Assembly (NCBI GenBank): GCA_002450295.1
Contig: DJYX01000238.1
Coordinates: 1 to 35,430, forward strand
DNA from: Deltaproteobacteria bacterium UBA6967
Lineage (GTDB): Bacteria > SAR324 > NAC60-12
Direction of reading: 5' to 3'
DNA length: 35,430 bases
Positions 18,201-27,310 of this stretch are shown here, in pieces. Below the pieces are notes generated by a model. It saw only the letters and a program-made list of their open reading frames with translations. It ran no database searches and was not told the origin of the DNA. The translations under genes were made by a program, and so were the position numbers. The stretch's first letter is position 1. Each line of letters begins with the position of its first letter.

Positions 18201-19021
18201 TGGACTATCTGGACGACGGCTCACCGATTCACCTTGCCTTGACCATTGATCGTCGTGACGGCAGTGCCTGTTTCGATTTTGCAGGAACCGGTACGGAACT
18301 CTGGGGTAATCTCAACGCACCCAAGGCTGTCACTTACTCGGCAGTGCTTTATGCTTTGCGAAGCCTGATTCGTCAGGACATGCCGCTTAATCAGGGTTGT
18401 CTGAATTCCATCGAAATTCGCATCCCCGACGGTTCTCTGCTTTCTCCATCCGAAGAAGCCGCTGTGGTCGGAGGCAATGTGCTCACCTCACAGCGCATCA
18501 CCGATGTAATCCTCAAGGCCTTCGGAGCATGTGCCGCTTCCCAGGGCTGCATGAACAATCTGACCTTCGGTAACGACCGTTTCGGCTACTACGAGACAAT
18601 TGGTGGCGGTGCCGGCGCTGGCCCAAGCTGGCATGGTCAGTCCGGAGTGCACACCCACATGACCAACACTCGCATCACCGATCCGGAAATCCTGGAAAGA
18701 CGCTTTCCGGTGTTGTTGCGAGAGTTCTCAATCAGGAAGGGATCTGGTGGAAAAGGTGAATTTAACGGAGGGGATGGCTTGGTGCGAGAACTGGAATTTT
18801 TGGAAAAGCTACAGGTTGCGATTCTCTCTGAACGCAGGAGCCACGCGCCCTACGGCATGGCTGGAGGTGAAGACGGGCAGTGCGGTCGAAACCTCTTTCT
18901 ACGTAAGAACGGTCCGGTGCTCAATCTTGGAGGTAAGAACGAAATACAAGCTCAACCACAGGACCGTTTCCGGATTGAAACCCCCGGAGGTGGGGGGTGG
19001 GGTCAGGTGAAAGACTCATGA
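15272..19021 (+). CDS. oplAH: 5-oxoprolinase (ATP-hydrolysing), fused HyuA-HyuB
   Basis: The 1249-residue enzyme hydrolyses 5-oxoproline (pyroglutamate) to glutamate with ATP, the salvage step of the gamma-glutamyl cycle. It keeps the eukaryotic-type single-chain order. The HyuA-like ATP-binding half (about 1-700) carries [41 protein letters not shown] and [14 protein letters not shown]. The HyuB-like half (about 720-1240) starts at [20 protein letters not shown] and includes [18 protein letters not shown] and the glycine-rich end ETPGGGGWG. Residue-level similarity to vertebrate OPLAH is strong from memory of that family. No ribosome binding site is obvious before the ATG. It stands alone and is visibly GC-richer than the sulfatase module to its left. 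Confidence 0.93.
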   Translation: MANSFRFSIDRGGTFTDVYAEVPGEPGFRVVKLLSEDPAHYPDAPREGIRRILEEVTGHPYPKEGFVSSDIDWIRMGTTVATNALLERKGAKTLLVITKGFGDLLQIGNQNRPRIFDLEIRKPELLYQQVLEVNERVRIRRADDSLPGVVGTTGEEFLVLEKPNLEQVRNSLQEAKQAGVEAVAVVFLHAYAFPQHEQQVGALARKIGFAQVSLSHEVMPMVKMVARGDTTMVAAYLTPHIRQYLDSFRSGFSDGLEQSNLFFMQSDGGLTAADRFQGSNAILSGPAGGVVGYALTTDLGKPVIGFDMGGTSTDVSRYGGDWEHTHESETAGVRIQAPQLDIRTVAAGGGSRLFFRQGRFEVGPESAGAHPGPVCYRKQGHLAVTDANLVLGRLHPDYFPQIFGPQENESLDLTGARTALQSLTDQINDKAVSTGQPSRTVEEVALGFLRVANETMIRPIREVSVQRGFDIQEHVLACFGGAGGQHACALARDLGISLVFVHRFAGILSAYGIGLADLTTERQEPAAEVLAQIGDLSPTLPSNLAERLTELAAQAAAELQEQGASSSTLQVQRFLNLRYRGTDTHLMIREPENGNYAQSFRQTYLREYGFELEREILVDDLRVRVVSPSPSLQKFKVPPAEGPAEPIDQTRCYFENGWHQTLVFRCELLKAGHQIAGPALLLQDTSTIVIEPDCRAEISEYGDVLIHVEARTHREIGITRDPIQLSIFGNLFMSIAEQMGRTLQRTSISTNIKERLDFSCAIFDPTGGLVANAPHLPVHLGAMSEAVRQQVRIQGDNLRPGDVLVTNHPQAGGSHLPDITVITPCWQDGEPLFYVASRGHHADIGGITPGSMPPFSRTLAEEGACLKSFKLVENGIFNEAGITELLEAPAHIPRLPGELPIAGTRLLADNISDLKAQVAANQRGIDLLQEMVEHWSLEVVQAYMQHIQDNAEESVRLMLQQLSVREKLPEVGTIHSVDYLDDGSPIHLALTIDRRDGSACFDFAGTGTELWGNLNAPKAVTYSAVLYALRSLIRQDMPLNQGCLNSIEIRIPDGSLLSPSEEAAVVGGNVLTSQRITDVILKAFGACAASQGCMNNLTFGNDRFGYYETIGGGAGAGPSWHGQSGVHTHMTNTRITDPEILERRFPVLLREFSIRKGSGGKGEFNGGDGLVRELEFLEKLQVAILSERRSHAPYGMAGGEDGQCGRNLFLRKNGPVLNLGGKNEIQAQPQDRFRIETPGGGGWGQVKDS

Positions 19022-19078
19022 AGCCGAATCCGAGCATTGTGCAAATAGAGTCTTCAGACTAAAAGCATTCAGTAGAAT

Positions 19079-20110
19079 TTATTGGTCCGCAACGGCTGAT
19101 TTCTCACAAAGATCCAATAATTCCTGGATCTCGGCACCACGGGCAAAATCAGGTTGGTCGTTCACGCCACTCTGGATGCTTTGAATGAAGCGCTGGTACA
19201 TGTTCGGTACGCTGCCACATTCCAGTACCTCCCACTTGGCTTTGTCGATATTTGGACCCACACACCATTCCAAGGTCGTCATTGACTTGTCCAGATCGAT
19301 GCGCAGGGAGCCTTCGCTACCGAAGACGCGCAGCGCCACGGTGTTGTCATGCCCGGTCGCCCAACGTGAAGAATGGACGGTCCCCAGAGCGCCGTTGGCG
19401 TAGCGAACACTGATCACAAAGGAGTCATTGGCATCCAGAGTATACTCTCCCATTTGTGTGCCTTTGACATTTGGGAAGGTCTGGAGCGTACAGTGAAGGC
19501 TTGACAAGGGACCGATCGGATAAGTCGCAAAGTCAAGAATGTGGACACCGATGTCTCCCAAAGTACCTTTGCTTCCATGTTGAGTGGAGAGCCTCCAGAG
19601 CCACTTGTTCTCCTTCTTCCAATCCCCCCAGGCCTTGCTGACCAGCCAGCTTTGCAGATAGCTCGCTTCCACATGCATGATGTGACCTAGTTTGCCAGCC
19701 TGAATCAATTCATGCGCCTTGTGAATCGCTGAGGCATTGCGATAGCTGAAGTTGACCATGTTGATCACTCCAGCCTGCTGCGCTGTCTCAGCCATCTTCA
19801 GGGCATCGGCATGATTCTCAGCAAGGGGTTTTTCACAGAGAACATGTTTGCCAGAGGTCAGTAGTGGAAGTGTGGTTGCACAGTGGAAACGATCCGGAGT
19901 GACGTTGGCCACCGCATCAAATTCGGCAAAGGCCAACAACCCTTCAAGGCTGCTGAAGGCCTGCGGAATGTTGTTCTTCTTCGCAAACTTCTGAGCAACA
20001 GGCAAATGAATGTCTGCACAGGCGACAAGCTCAACACCTTCGATTTTCTGAAATTCTTCGGCATGGCGCTGTGCCATCCCACCCGTGCCAAGTATCGCTA
20101 AGCGAATCAT
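19079..20110 (-). CDS. Gfo/Idh/MocA-family oxidoreductase
   Basis: The 343-residue NAD(P)-dependent sugar or cyclitol dehydrogenase has a Rossmann fingerprint at the N-terminus ([17 protein letters not shown]), the conserved [18 protein letters not shown] with the active-site Glu-Lys-Pro at about 92-95, and the second-domain [19 protein letters not shown], whose Asp/His pair belongs to the catalytic site. Its start overlaps the stop of the ThuA-like gene (ATGA, 20107-20110), so they form a coupled pair. ThuA and a Gfo/Idh/MocA enzyme (ThuB) are likewise neighbours in trehalose and disaccharide catabolism of rhizobia, where they work through 3-keto sugars. The exact sugar here is unknown. Confidence 0.9.
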   Translation of the reverse strand: MIRLAILGTGGMAQRHAEEFQKIEGVELVACADIHLPVAQKFAKKNNIPQAFSSLEGLLAFAEFDAVANVTPDRFHCATTLPLLTSGKHVLCEKPLAENHADALKMAETAQQAGVINMVNFSYRNASAIHKAHELIQAGKLGHIMHVEASYLQSWLVSKAWGDWKKENKWLWRLSTQHGSKGTLGDIGVHILDFATYPIGPLSSLHCTLQTFPNVKGTQMGEYTLDANDSFVISVRYANGALGTVHSSRWATGHDNTVALRVFGSEGSLRIDLDKSMTTLEWCVGPNIDKAKWEVLECGSVPNMYQRFIQSIQSGVNDQPDFARGAEIQELLDLCEKSAVADQ

Positions 20111-20883
20111 CGTAATCCTTCGCTACCAGGTTCATGGAGTTTCGGCCCTCTCTCCTGGATATCTTCGACCGGAGGAGTTGCCTTGCGAGTATAGTTATCC
20201 AGCCAGAGTCCTGGAACAGGACAAGCCCACTTGACTGCGTTTTTCAGGACCAGTTGGATTTCAGGCTGATGATAGATGGGATAGGTTTCATGTCCTGGGC
20301 TAAAGTAGAAGATTTTTCCATTGCCTCGTAGGTAGGTCAGGCCTGAACGGAAGACTTCACCTCCTTGATACCAGCTGCTAAAGATCATCTCGTGGGGGGT
20401 TGGCACCTGGAAAGGTTCACCGTACATTTCTGTCTGAGGAACTTCAAAATAGCGTCCTAATCCTTGTGCAATGGGGTGTCCTGGATTACAGACCCAAACC
20501 CGTTCCATTTCTCCAGCTTCCCGCCAGATCAAAGAGCAGGTTGTTCCCAGCAGTCGCCTGAAGATCTTGGAATAATGCCCAGAGTGCAGCACCAATAAGC
20601 CCATTCCTTCGAGTACCTGAGCCTGAACACGATCAACGATCTGATCTTCCACCTTGCTGTGAGCCGCATGTCCCCACCAGGTGAGCACATCGGTCTGTTG
20701 CAGTACTTCTTCAGTCAAACCATGTTCGGGTTCCTGCAGTGTGGCCGTTCGAGCCTGAATTTCTGGGTCTTCATTGAGCGCATCGGCAATGCAGTTGTGC
20801 ATGCCCATGGGGTAGACTTCCTGGACGACCTTGCTGGTTTGTTCATGAACATTTTCACCCCAGACAGTAACGCGAATCGACAT
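20107..20883 (-). CDS. ThuA-like domain protein
   Basis: The 258-residue cytoplasmic protein has the ThuA-like fold, related to glutamine amidotransferases. Features seen are the [11 protein letters not shown] start, the [15 protein letters not shown] strand-turn, [19 protein letters not shown], and [20 protein letters not shown] near the end, which matches the conserved family finish. It is translationally coupled to a Gfo/Idh/MocA dehydrogenase. ThuA-family proteins take part in keto-sugar handling, and biochemical roles are only partly known. The ATG at 20883 has GGAG-like sequence in front (CTAGCGGAGCAGC). Nothing looks truncated. Confidence 0.88.
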   Translation of the reverse strand: MSIRVTVWGENVHEQTSKVVQEVYPMGMHNCIADALNEDPEIQARTATLQEPEHGLTEEVLQQTDVLTWWGHAAHSKVEDQIVDRVQAQVLEGMGLLVLHSGHYSKIFRRLLGTTCSLIWREAGEMERVWVCNPGHPIAQGLGRYFEVPQTEMYGEPFQVPTPHEMIFSSWYQGGEVFRSGLTYLRGNGKIFYFSPGHETYPIYHQPEIQLVLKNAVKWACPVPGLWLDNYTRKATPPVEDIQERGPKLHEPGSEGLR

Positions 20884-20982
20884 GCTGCTCCGCTAGATTA
20901 TAAATGTGACGATTGAGGAAAAAAGTTAACGCCTACCCTCACCTGAGTTACAACGAGTGTAAAGTGAAAAAACAGAGAAAAT

Positions 20983-22998
20983 CTACTTAAGACGCCGTAG
21001 TTGTTGAAAAAAATCTGCCCTTGATTGTTTTTTTTGCAGCGCCTTCTGAGCAGCATCGATTTTGCCTCCTGGAGCTACTGGAAATAGGGAAGGATCGATA
21101 TCATTGAGAAATCGTGACATGGTTTGCAAAACCTCTTCTCGATAGCGCTTGCGTCGACGAGCCATTGAGAGGGTTAGCTCTTCTCGAGCTCTTGTAATGC
21201 CTACATAACAGAGTCGTCGTTCCTCTTCTTCACCGCTTTCATCAAGGCTTCGTTGGTTGGGGAAGACACCCTCTGCCATTCCCACTAGAAACACATAGGG
21301 GAACTCAAGGCCTTTGGCGCTATGGAGCGTCATCAGGGTTACTTGGTTGCTGGCCGACTCTTCTTCCCGGTCATTCTGGGTAAACAGCATCACACGCTCC
21401 AGGTAGTCCCGCAGACGTTTTTCAGGGTTCTGCTCCACAAACCGATCCAATCCTCGCATCAATTCCAGCACAAAACCAACCCGCTTTTCTTTTGTCTTTG
21501 GATCGATTTTTTGTGTCTCCAGATCACGGATCAGCCCTACATCTGACAGCAATTCACGTAAGACTTCCCCAAGTGGTTCTTGCTGAAAAAGCTGGCGATA
21601 GCGCAAAATCATCTGTGCGAACGATTCCATGCTCATCGCAGCTTCAGTTGGAATTCTAGAGTGTTGCCGTGCCTGTTTGCAGATTTCAAAGAGTGGCTTT
21701 CGCAGCAATTGACAGTAGTAGTTGGCCTGAATCAGGGAGGTCTTGCCGATTCCTCGACGAGGATAATTGATGATCCGATGGAGGCTTACCTCATCAGAAT
21801 GATTATGAATCACCTTCAGGTAGGCCAGGGCATCCTTGACTTCTTTGCGTTCATAAAAACTGGTGCCCCCAATCACTTGGTAAGGAATTCCGGAATCCCG
21901 CAAGGTTTCTTCAATCAGTCTGGACTGGAAATTGGAGCGGAAAAGGATCGCATAATCTGAGTGAGAGCGTCCGTGTCGTAGCACCTGAATTTTAATCCGA
22001 CGGGCTACCAATTCTAACTCCTCAGCTTCGTCTTTGCCCTCGATCCATTCCAAGGGAACACCGGTTGGCTTTTGAGACCAGAGCTCCTTGGGCATTCTTT
22101 GTGGGTTTTGGGAAATGACCTGATTGGCAGCCTTCAGAATTGTTGGTGTAGAGCGGTAATTCTGCTCCAGGCGAATGATCTTGGCTTCCGGGAAGTCTCG
22201 TTCGAAATCAAGGATGTTGCGGATGTCAGCCCCACGCCATCCGTAGATCGACTGGTCGTCATCACCAACCACACAGAGATTGCGATGACGCTGGCACAGA
22301 TGACACATCAGTTGGTACTGAACACGATTGGTGTCCTGATACTCATCGACCATCAGGTAGTGATATCGCTCCCGGATGGGTTCCATGGCCTCGGAGTGCT
22401 CCTCAAAGAGTTTCAGGGTCAGTAGCAATATGTCATCGAAGTCGATCGCGTTGCAGCCTTTGAGTACGCGTTGATATTCCGCAAAGACTTGTCCAACTTG
22501 GGTGCTTCTGGTTGATTCTCGCTGCTGAAGAAAATGATCTGGACCAAGTCCACGATTTTTTGCTTGTCCAATCTCGTAGTGAACCCCTTTGGCATCAATT
22601 AAACCGGAATCTTCCAAATCATGATCTTCAATAATTCCTTTGATCACAGACTGCTGATCTTGGGTGTCATAAATCACAAAGTTGGAACGATATCCCAGTT
22701 GATCAATGTGCTCTCGCAGCAGCTGAACCCCCAAGGAATGGAAGGTGCTCAACTGGACTCCCTTTTGCTGCCCTCTCAGTTCGTCTTTGAGCCGCTCCTG
22801 CATTTCACGAGCAGCTTTGTTGGTGAAAGTCACTGCCAAAATTTCTGCTGGTAGAACGTGCTCAACTTGGATCAACCAGGCGATGCGCTGAATGATCACT
22901 CTGGTTTTGCCACTTCCAGCACCGGCTAGCACTAGAATGGGGCCCTTGGTGGAGGTGACCGCTTGACGTTGCTGGGGGTTGAGATGAGAGAGGTCCAT
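20983..22998 (-). CDS. UvrD/Rep-family DNA helicase
   Basis: The 671-residue superfamily 1A helicase unwinds DNA 3' to 5' during replication restart or repair. Walker A is LAGAGSGKT (about 24-32), motif Ia VTFTNKAAREM, motif II VDEYQDTN (about 217-224), motif III VVGDDDQSIYGWRGAD, motif IV LEQNYRST, and motif V VTLMTLHSAKGLEFP. The length and the short basic tail match Rep more closely than PcrA or UvrD, which have longer C-termini, but the paralogue cannot be fixed by eye. ATG at 22998 shares its A with the mtaB stop (TGATG), so the two are coupled. An in-frame TTG one codon upstream is a less likely start. Confidence 0.93.
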   Translation of the reverse strand: MDLSHLNPQQRQAVTSTKGPILVLAGAGSGKTRVIIQRIAWLIQVEHVLPAEILAVTFTNKAAREMQERLKDELRGQQKGVQLSTFHSLGVQLLREHIDQLGYRSNFVIYDTQDQQSVIKGIIEDHDLEDSGLIDAKGVHYEIGQAKNRGLGPDHFLQQRESTRSTQVGQVFAEYQRVLKGCNAIDFDDILLLTLKLFEEHSEAMEPIRERYHYLMVDEYQDTNRVQYQLMCHLCQRHRNLCVVGDDDQSIYGWRGADIRNILDFERDFPEAKIIRLEQNYRSTPTILKAANQVISQNPQRMPKELWSQKPTGVPLEWIEGKDEAEELELVARRIKIQVLRHGRSHSDYAILFRSNFQSRLIEETLRDSGIPYQVIGGTSFYERKEVKDALAYLKVIHNHSDEVSLHRIINYPRRGIGKTSLIQANYYCQLLRKPLFEICKQARQHSRIPTEAAMSMESFAQMILRYRQLFQQEPLGEVLRELLSDVGLIRDLETQKIDPKTKEKRVGFVLELMRGLDRFVEQNPEKRLRDYLERVMLFTQNDREEESASNQVTLMTLHSAKGLEFPYVFLVGMAEGVFPNQRSLDESGEEEERRLCYVGITRAREELTLSMARRRKRYREEVLQTMSRFLNDIDPSLFPVAPGGKIDAAQKALQKKQSRADFFQQLRRLK

Positions 22999-24347
22999 CA
23001 ATGGGCAGGTGTTTCAGCAGAAGGGAGGGGCGTTCCCAAGAGAACATCACCCCGAATACTCTCCAGTTGAACTGGAATTAGTCGATTACGCTGAAGACTT
23101 TCGTGCTTGGTAGAGTTCAGTTGAACACGTAGGTAATTGTCCGTATAGCCGCCTTGGCGACCGTCCGGTTTGGTCTTTTCCAGCAAGACGCTACGACTAG
23201 TTCCAACAAAACGCTGCATGAAATCATGACGCAATCTTTTGCTGAGTTCACGCAGTCGAGCAGCCCGTGTTCGCTTTTCGTCTGGAGAAACCTTGGCTAC
23301 TAACCTGGTCGCTGGCGTTCCAGCCCTCTCAGAGAAGGGGAAGACGTGCAAATAACCCATCGGCAGGTTCGCTAGCAAATTCAATGTTTCTGTAAACTCT
23401 GACTCACCTTCACCCGGAAATCCAACCATGACATCTGCTCCCACGCAAAGATCTGGGATTTTCTGGACGGCTTCTTCGACTTCACGGGCATAGTTGAGCG
23501 CGTTATAGCGGCGTTTCATCAACTCCAGAATCCGGTTGGAGCCAGATTGAACAGGCAGGTGGAGAAAAGGTACCAACTTATGGCTCTGATCTCCCATCCG
23601 TTCCAACAGACCAGGGTCAACAGTGGTTGGCTCAATTGAAGAAATCCTGATCCTTTGTAGGTCTTTCAGAGAATCAAGAAAATCGACAATATCCACCAAA
23701 TTTTGTCCATGGAGATCATAGGTGCCAAGGTTCACTCCCGTTAGAACAATCTCCTGAATGCCAGAAGCTACCTGTTGCTCTGCTTCTGCACAGAGATTGT
23801 CAAACTCACGGTGTCGTGAACGTCCGCGAGCAAAGGGGATGATGCAGAAGGAACACATGAAGTCGCAGCCGTCCTGCACTTTGAGTTGACCACGTGTCGG
23901 ACCAAGCTGTCTCTCTGCCTTTCCTTCCTCGGCAAGAGGGAATGGTAGCGAGAAAGGAAGACGTCGAATCTTGTCGTGCACAATCTGTGGGGATGTTTGT
24001 GCTTCATCCAACAGTGGTAGCCAGTTTGCTATTTGGTGTTTGGCTTCATTTCCAACCACAAGGCCGACACCAGGCAGATCTGCCATGGCTTCCGGTTCCA
24101 TTTGGGCCTGGCAGCCGGTTACTGCAATCCGTGCTTGAGGCATACGCCGATGGAGCGATCGGATCAATTGGCGATTTTTCGAATCACTGGCTCCTGTGAC
24201 TGTGCAGGTATTGACAATGCACAGATCTGCTTCAGCATTCTCGGGCACAATCTGGTAGCCATGTTGGCTCAACTGATGTCCTAGGCTCTCACTTTCTGAA
24301 TGATTAAGCCGACAGCCCAAGGTATGCAGGGAAACTCTGGTCGTCAC
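22998..24347 (-). CDS. mtaB: tRNA t6A37 methylthiotransferase MtaB
   Basis: The 449-residue radical-SAM enzyme adds a methylthio group to t6A37 in tRNAs reading ANN codons. The N-terminal UPF0004 cluster cysteines are Cys12 (LGCRLNHSESE), Cys48 (NTCTVT) and Cys79 (TGCQAQ). The radical-SAM triplet is Cys161, Cys165 and Cys168 in DGCDFMCSFCIIPFARGRSR. A C-terminal TRAM domain (about 380-445) binds tRNA. The GCRLN form and overall layout favour MtaB over MiaB or RimO. The start is a GTG. An in-frame TAG lies just upstream, so no earlier start exists. The gene overlaps the helicase start. Confidence 0.92.
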   Translation of the reverse strand: MTTRVSLHTLGCRLNHSESESLGHQLSQHGYQIVPENAEADLCIVNTCTVTGASDSKNRQLIRSLHRRMPQARIAVTGCQAQMEPEAMADLPGVGLVVGNEAKHQIANWLPLLDEAQTSPQIVHDKIRRLPFSLPFPLAEEGKAERQLGPTRGQLKVQDGCDFMCSFCIIPFARGRSRHREFDNLCAEAEQQVASGIQEIVLTGVNLGTYDLHGQNLVDIVDFLDSLKDLQRIRISSIEPTTVDPGLLERMGDQSHKLVPFLHLPVQSGSNRILELMKRRYNALNYAREVEEAVQKIPDLCVGADVMVGFPGEGESEFTETLNLLANLPMGYLHVFPFSERAGTPATRLVAKVSPDEKRTRAARLRELSKRLRHDFMQRFVGTSRSVLLEKTKPDGRQGGYTDNYLRVQLNSTKHESLQRNRLIPVQLESIRGDVLLGTPLPSAETPAH

Positions 24348-24435
24348 GAAGGAAGATTGCTAAGATATTGGACAGTAATTGTTTGCAGACTTTTGAAATA
24401 AACGAATAAAGGTATCACAGGAGGGGCAAGTTGCG

Positions 24436-25086
24436 ATGAAAAATTCCCAGTCTTGGAAGGGTCTATTAATCATACTCGGTTGTTTTCTAGGATTTGCTTC
24501 CACAGCAGAGGCTGTCGGTGTGCGACTACAATTCCTGATTCCCACTGGAGGTTCTGCAAAGGTGAACGGTTTCAACGAGGAAGATCCGCAAACCAGTGGA
24601 CTCGGACTCTCTCTTTTGTTGCCTGCAACAGAATCTTTACGGATTGTTGCGGGTTATAATTATTTTGCGGCAACTATCGAGGAAACTCAGGACAACGCAA
24701 CTCTGAGTAGAAAAAACGATGGAGCTTTCTACGCTCATATTCTGGAAGCTGGTGTTGAATATACGGGTATCCAGCTATTCACAGATTACCAGTTGCTGCT
24801 AGGTTTAACGGCTCGAATTCCAATGAGTGCAGATGGTTCTGTGAAAACAACCGATACTGACAAAACAAACCCAACAGCGGATTCCACAAAACTGAAAAGC
24901 ACAGAAGCGGTTGGAGGTGGTGTGTTTGCAAACATAGGAGTTAGCCGTGGCAGGTGGGATGTGGGGGTTTATTATCAGGGGACAAGCCTGGAATATGAGA
25001 TTGAGGTTCCTCAACTGAGTGGTGAGACGGAGAAGGCCAACGTGATGTTGACGGAGTACGGACTCAGTGTGGGATATCGATTTTGA
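24436..25086 (+). CDS. small outer-membrane beta-barrel protein
   Basis: The 216-residue product has a strong AGGAGGGG ribosome binding site and a signal peptide ending STAEA at about residue 26. The mature part alternates polar and hydrophobic residues in short strands (VGVRLQFLIP, LGLSLLLPA, LRIVAGYNYFAAT, HILEAGVEYTG, WDVGVYYQGTSLEYEI) and ends in Tyr-Arg-Phe. The terminal aromatic is the usual recognition signal for outer-membrane barrel assembly. About eight strands would fit, as in OmpA-N/OmpW-like barrels. Its ligand or role is unknown. It converges on the response-regulator gene, the stops being only 18 bases apart. Confidence 0.75.
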   Translation: MKNSQSWKGLLIILGCFLGFASTAEAVGVRLQFLIPTGGSAKVNGFNEEDPQTSGLGLSLLLPATESLRIVAGYNYFAATIEETQDNATLSRKNDGAFYAHILEAGVEYTGIQLFTDYQLLLGLTARIPMSADGSVKTTDTDKTNPTADSTKLKSTEAVGGGVFANIGVSRGRWDVGVYYQGTSLEYEIEVPQLSGETEKANVMLTEYGLSVGYRF

Positions 25087-25104
25087 GGAGTGTTCTATAC
25101 CAGT

Positions 25105-25539
25105 TCATTCCCTTTGGGATAAACTAGCAACTCGTTGTTGGTGCTCTACGCAGAACTCGTAGAGAATCGAGATTAATTCTGTAAGATCAATGGGTTTGCT
25201 GAGAAAGTACTGAGCCCCTGCGTTGATTAGGTCGATCAGGTAGTGGGGCTCGTCATGAGCAGAGATCACAATGATCATCTGATGCCGATCCTTCCGCCGA
25301 ATGGCTTTCACCATTTCCACCCCATTGAGCTTTGGCATATTGATGTCAGTGATAATAATCTCGTACTTCCCAGGCTCGAACAGCTCCAGTCCTTCCTCAC
25401 CATTTTGGGCCAGATCAATTTTTTCAAAGAAATTTCTCAGCAAATGTGCCGTTTCCTGTTGCAACGTCCGATCATCTTCCACATAGAGCAGGCTGACTCC
25501 CTTCGACACAGAGATCAGTTTCTCGATACTGTTCATCAT
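25105..25539 (-). CDS. single-domain response regulator (receiver only)
   Basis: The 144-residue protein is a CheY-like receiver without an output domain. The acidic pocket is YVEDD (21-23), the phosphoacceptor Asp65 in IITDINMP, the switch Ser93 in IVISAHDE, and Lys115 in FLSKPID. Its ATG overlaps the stop of the sensor kinase gene (ATGA), so it is its likely cognate partner. Without a DNA-binding or enzymatic domain it must act by contacting another protein, for instance in a phosphorelay or on a motor. It is the last gene of a three-gene unit that starts with a periplasmic molybdopterin-oxidoreductase-like protein. Confidence 0.92.
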   Translation of the reverse strand: MMNSIEKLISVSKGVSLLYVEDDRTLQQETAHLLRNFFEKIDLAQNGEEGLELFEPGKYEIIITDINMPKLNGVEMVKAIRRKDRHQMIIVISAHDEPHYLIDLINAGAQYFLSKPIDLTELISILYEFCVEHQQRVASLSQRE

Positions 25540-27296
25540 TGAGGGGCAACCTTTTTCGGATAGTTAAGCAGAGATCCTGGCTGTTCGGCTGACAAGTTGA
25601 AATTTGTTGTTTGAGCCTCAGTCATCATGTTTTGCTCAGCATTTTCGGGCAATCGCTCATTGAGTTCCACTCGAAAACACGCTCCACCATCTTTATTTGC
25701 CACAGTCAACTTGCCACCAAGATGGTCTTCAATGATCATCCGGCTCATGTACAAACCCAAACCGGTGCCATTGAGTTTGTTTTTTGTTGAAAAATAAGGA
25801 AAAAAAATTTGATCAACCACGTCCTCCGGTATGCCTCCAGCGTTATCCTGCACTTCTAGTATTTGTCTATCCTGCTGAGCGTAGGTACGCAGGATAAGCT
25901 TCTTTTTATCTATTCCGCTTTCCTCCAACGCTTCCTCAGCATTTTTCAACAGGTTGATCAAAGCTTGCTGGACTTCATTCGGGAACAATTCCAACTGGGG
26001 TAGTTCACCAAACTCCTTGACCAGTTCGATGTCCTGTGTCTGTAGAGATAATCCGATGATTTCCACGGTACGTTGAACCAACTCGTTGAGTTGCACGAAT
26101 GCACGTTGACGGTCTGGCCGAAAGAAATCCCGGAAATCATTGATCGTTCGAGAAAGAAAGGAGGTAGTATCTTGAATTTTTTTCAACTTCTCAAGTGTCC
26201 CCTCACTGGTGGCATTACCAAGCTGCTGTTCCAATTTAATAGAGGACGCGATCATGTTAATAGTGGCCAATGGTTGGCGCCACTGATGAGCAATCATCGC
26301 CAACATTTCTCCCATCGAAGCCATCTTGGTCGATTGGACAAGCTGTTGCTGCATCTGCTGTAGTTCTTCATAAGCCTGCTTCAACTCTTCGTGACTAGTC
26401 TGCAAGTCCGTCGCTGACTCTTGAATCAATTGAATTTGTAATAGGAGTTGGGTTTGAAGATGTTGGAAAGCGTTGACAAGCTGGTGGGACTCCCAAGTGT
26501 TTGCAGAAATGTCAGCTAACTCAAGATCTCGGAGTTGAGCTTCGAACTGCTGTAGAGAGTCACTGTCCCTCAGAGAATCTGTCTTCAGCAATGCTAGGCG
26601 GGTGGTTAATTGCTGAATCGGAGCGGCAACACGACGTGCTACCACCACAGAAATAATCAGCCCAAACAGTATTAGGAGTGCTTCAATAATCAGCAGTGAT
26701 CGTTGGTTCTCTGCAACGGCCTTGTCCAGTGGTTGCTGAGATAAACCAATGTGCATTATCCCAACTGGTTCTCCCCAAAACACCAACTGACGACGAGCTT
26801 CAAACACAACTTCTCCAGCTTTTCCACGGACTTCCTCGTCAATAAAGGCATGAGTCAACAGAATCTGTTCCCTGAGCTTATAGTCACCAGTTTGAGTGAC
26901 CGTCCTTTGTCTGGGAGCATCACGAGTGTCAAGAATCTTTGTCTGAGAGGGCTCCCACTCAATAACCTCAGGTTCATACTCCTCAATCAGATTATCGTCA
27001 TAAGCAAAAAGAATTTCGTTCTCCATGTTGCGAACGAAGACATAAACCAACTCGGGTTGTGAATCGAGAAGAGTGAAATTGATCTCCAGTTGGGCCCAGT
27101 TGGAGGTGCCCACCCACTCTGTCGTCTTGGCGGCAAGTGATTCAGAGATCCAATAAATACGCTCAAAGTAAGCGCTGCGGAGGCCCTCAACCTGGCGTTT
27201 TTGACCAATGTACCAAGTCAGGGCATTTGAGAGGAGCAAGGCACTCCCCAAGGAGATGAGGAGCACCGTGCGGAGTCGGATTGGTTGAAAAAGCAT
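25536..27296 (-). CDS. membrane sensor histidine kinase
   Basis: The 586-residue kinase has a first membrane segment at about 10-30, a periplasmic sensor of about 165 residues, a second membrane segment at about 201-221, a HAMP-like linker (RRVAAPIQQLTTRLALL) and a Gln/Leu-rich coiled coil at about 285-325. The phosphoacceptor region follows with His337 in GEMLAMIAHQWRQPLATI, then an ATP-binding domain: N box around Asn452 (LLKNAEEAL), G1 DNAGGIP (484-490), F box FFPYFSTK, G2 GTGLGLYMS (510-518). The sensor end VRGKAGEVVFEARRQLVFWG resembles no domain I can name surely. The ATG has no clear ribosome binding site and lies 14 bases after the upstream gene, so coupling is likely. Confidence 0.92.
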   Translation of the reverse strand: MLFQPIRLRTVLLISLGSALLLSNALTWYIGQKRQVEGLRSAYFERIYWISESLAAKTTEWVGTSNWAQLEINFTLLDSQPELVYVFVRNMENEILFAYDDNLIEEYEPEVIEWEPSQTKILDTRDAPRQRTVTQTGDYKLREQILLTHAFIDEEVRGKAGEVVFEARRQLVFWGEPVGIMHIGLSQQPLDKAVAENQRSLLIIEALLILFGLIISVVVARRVAAPIQQLTTRLALLKTDSLRDSDSLQQFEAQLRDLELADISANTWESHQLVNAFQHLQTQLLLQIQLIQESATDLQTSHEELKQAYEELQQMQQQLVQSTKMASMGEMLAMIAHQWRQPLATINMIASSIKLEQQLGNATSEGTLEKLKKIQDTTSFLSRTINDFRDFFRPDRQRAFVQLNELVQRTVEIIGLSLQTQDIELVKEFGELPQLELFPNEVQQALINLLKNAEEALEESGIDKKKLILRTYAQQDRQILEVQDNAGGIPEDVVDQIFFPYFSTKNKLNGTGLGLYMSRMIIEDHLGGKLTVANKDGGACFRVELNERLPENAEQNMMTEAQTTNFNLSAEQPGSLLNYPKKVAPQ

Positions 27297-27310
27297 GTAG
27301 TGAAAGGAGG

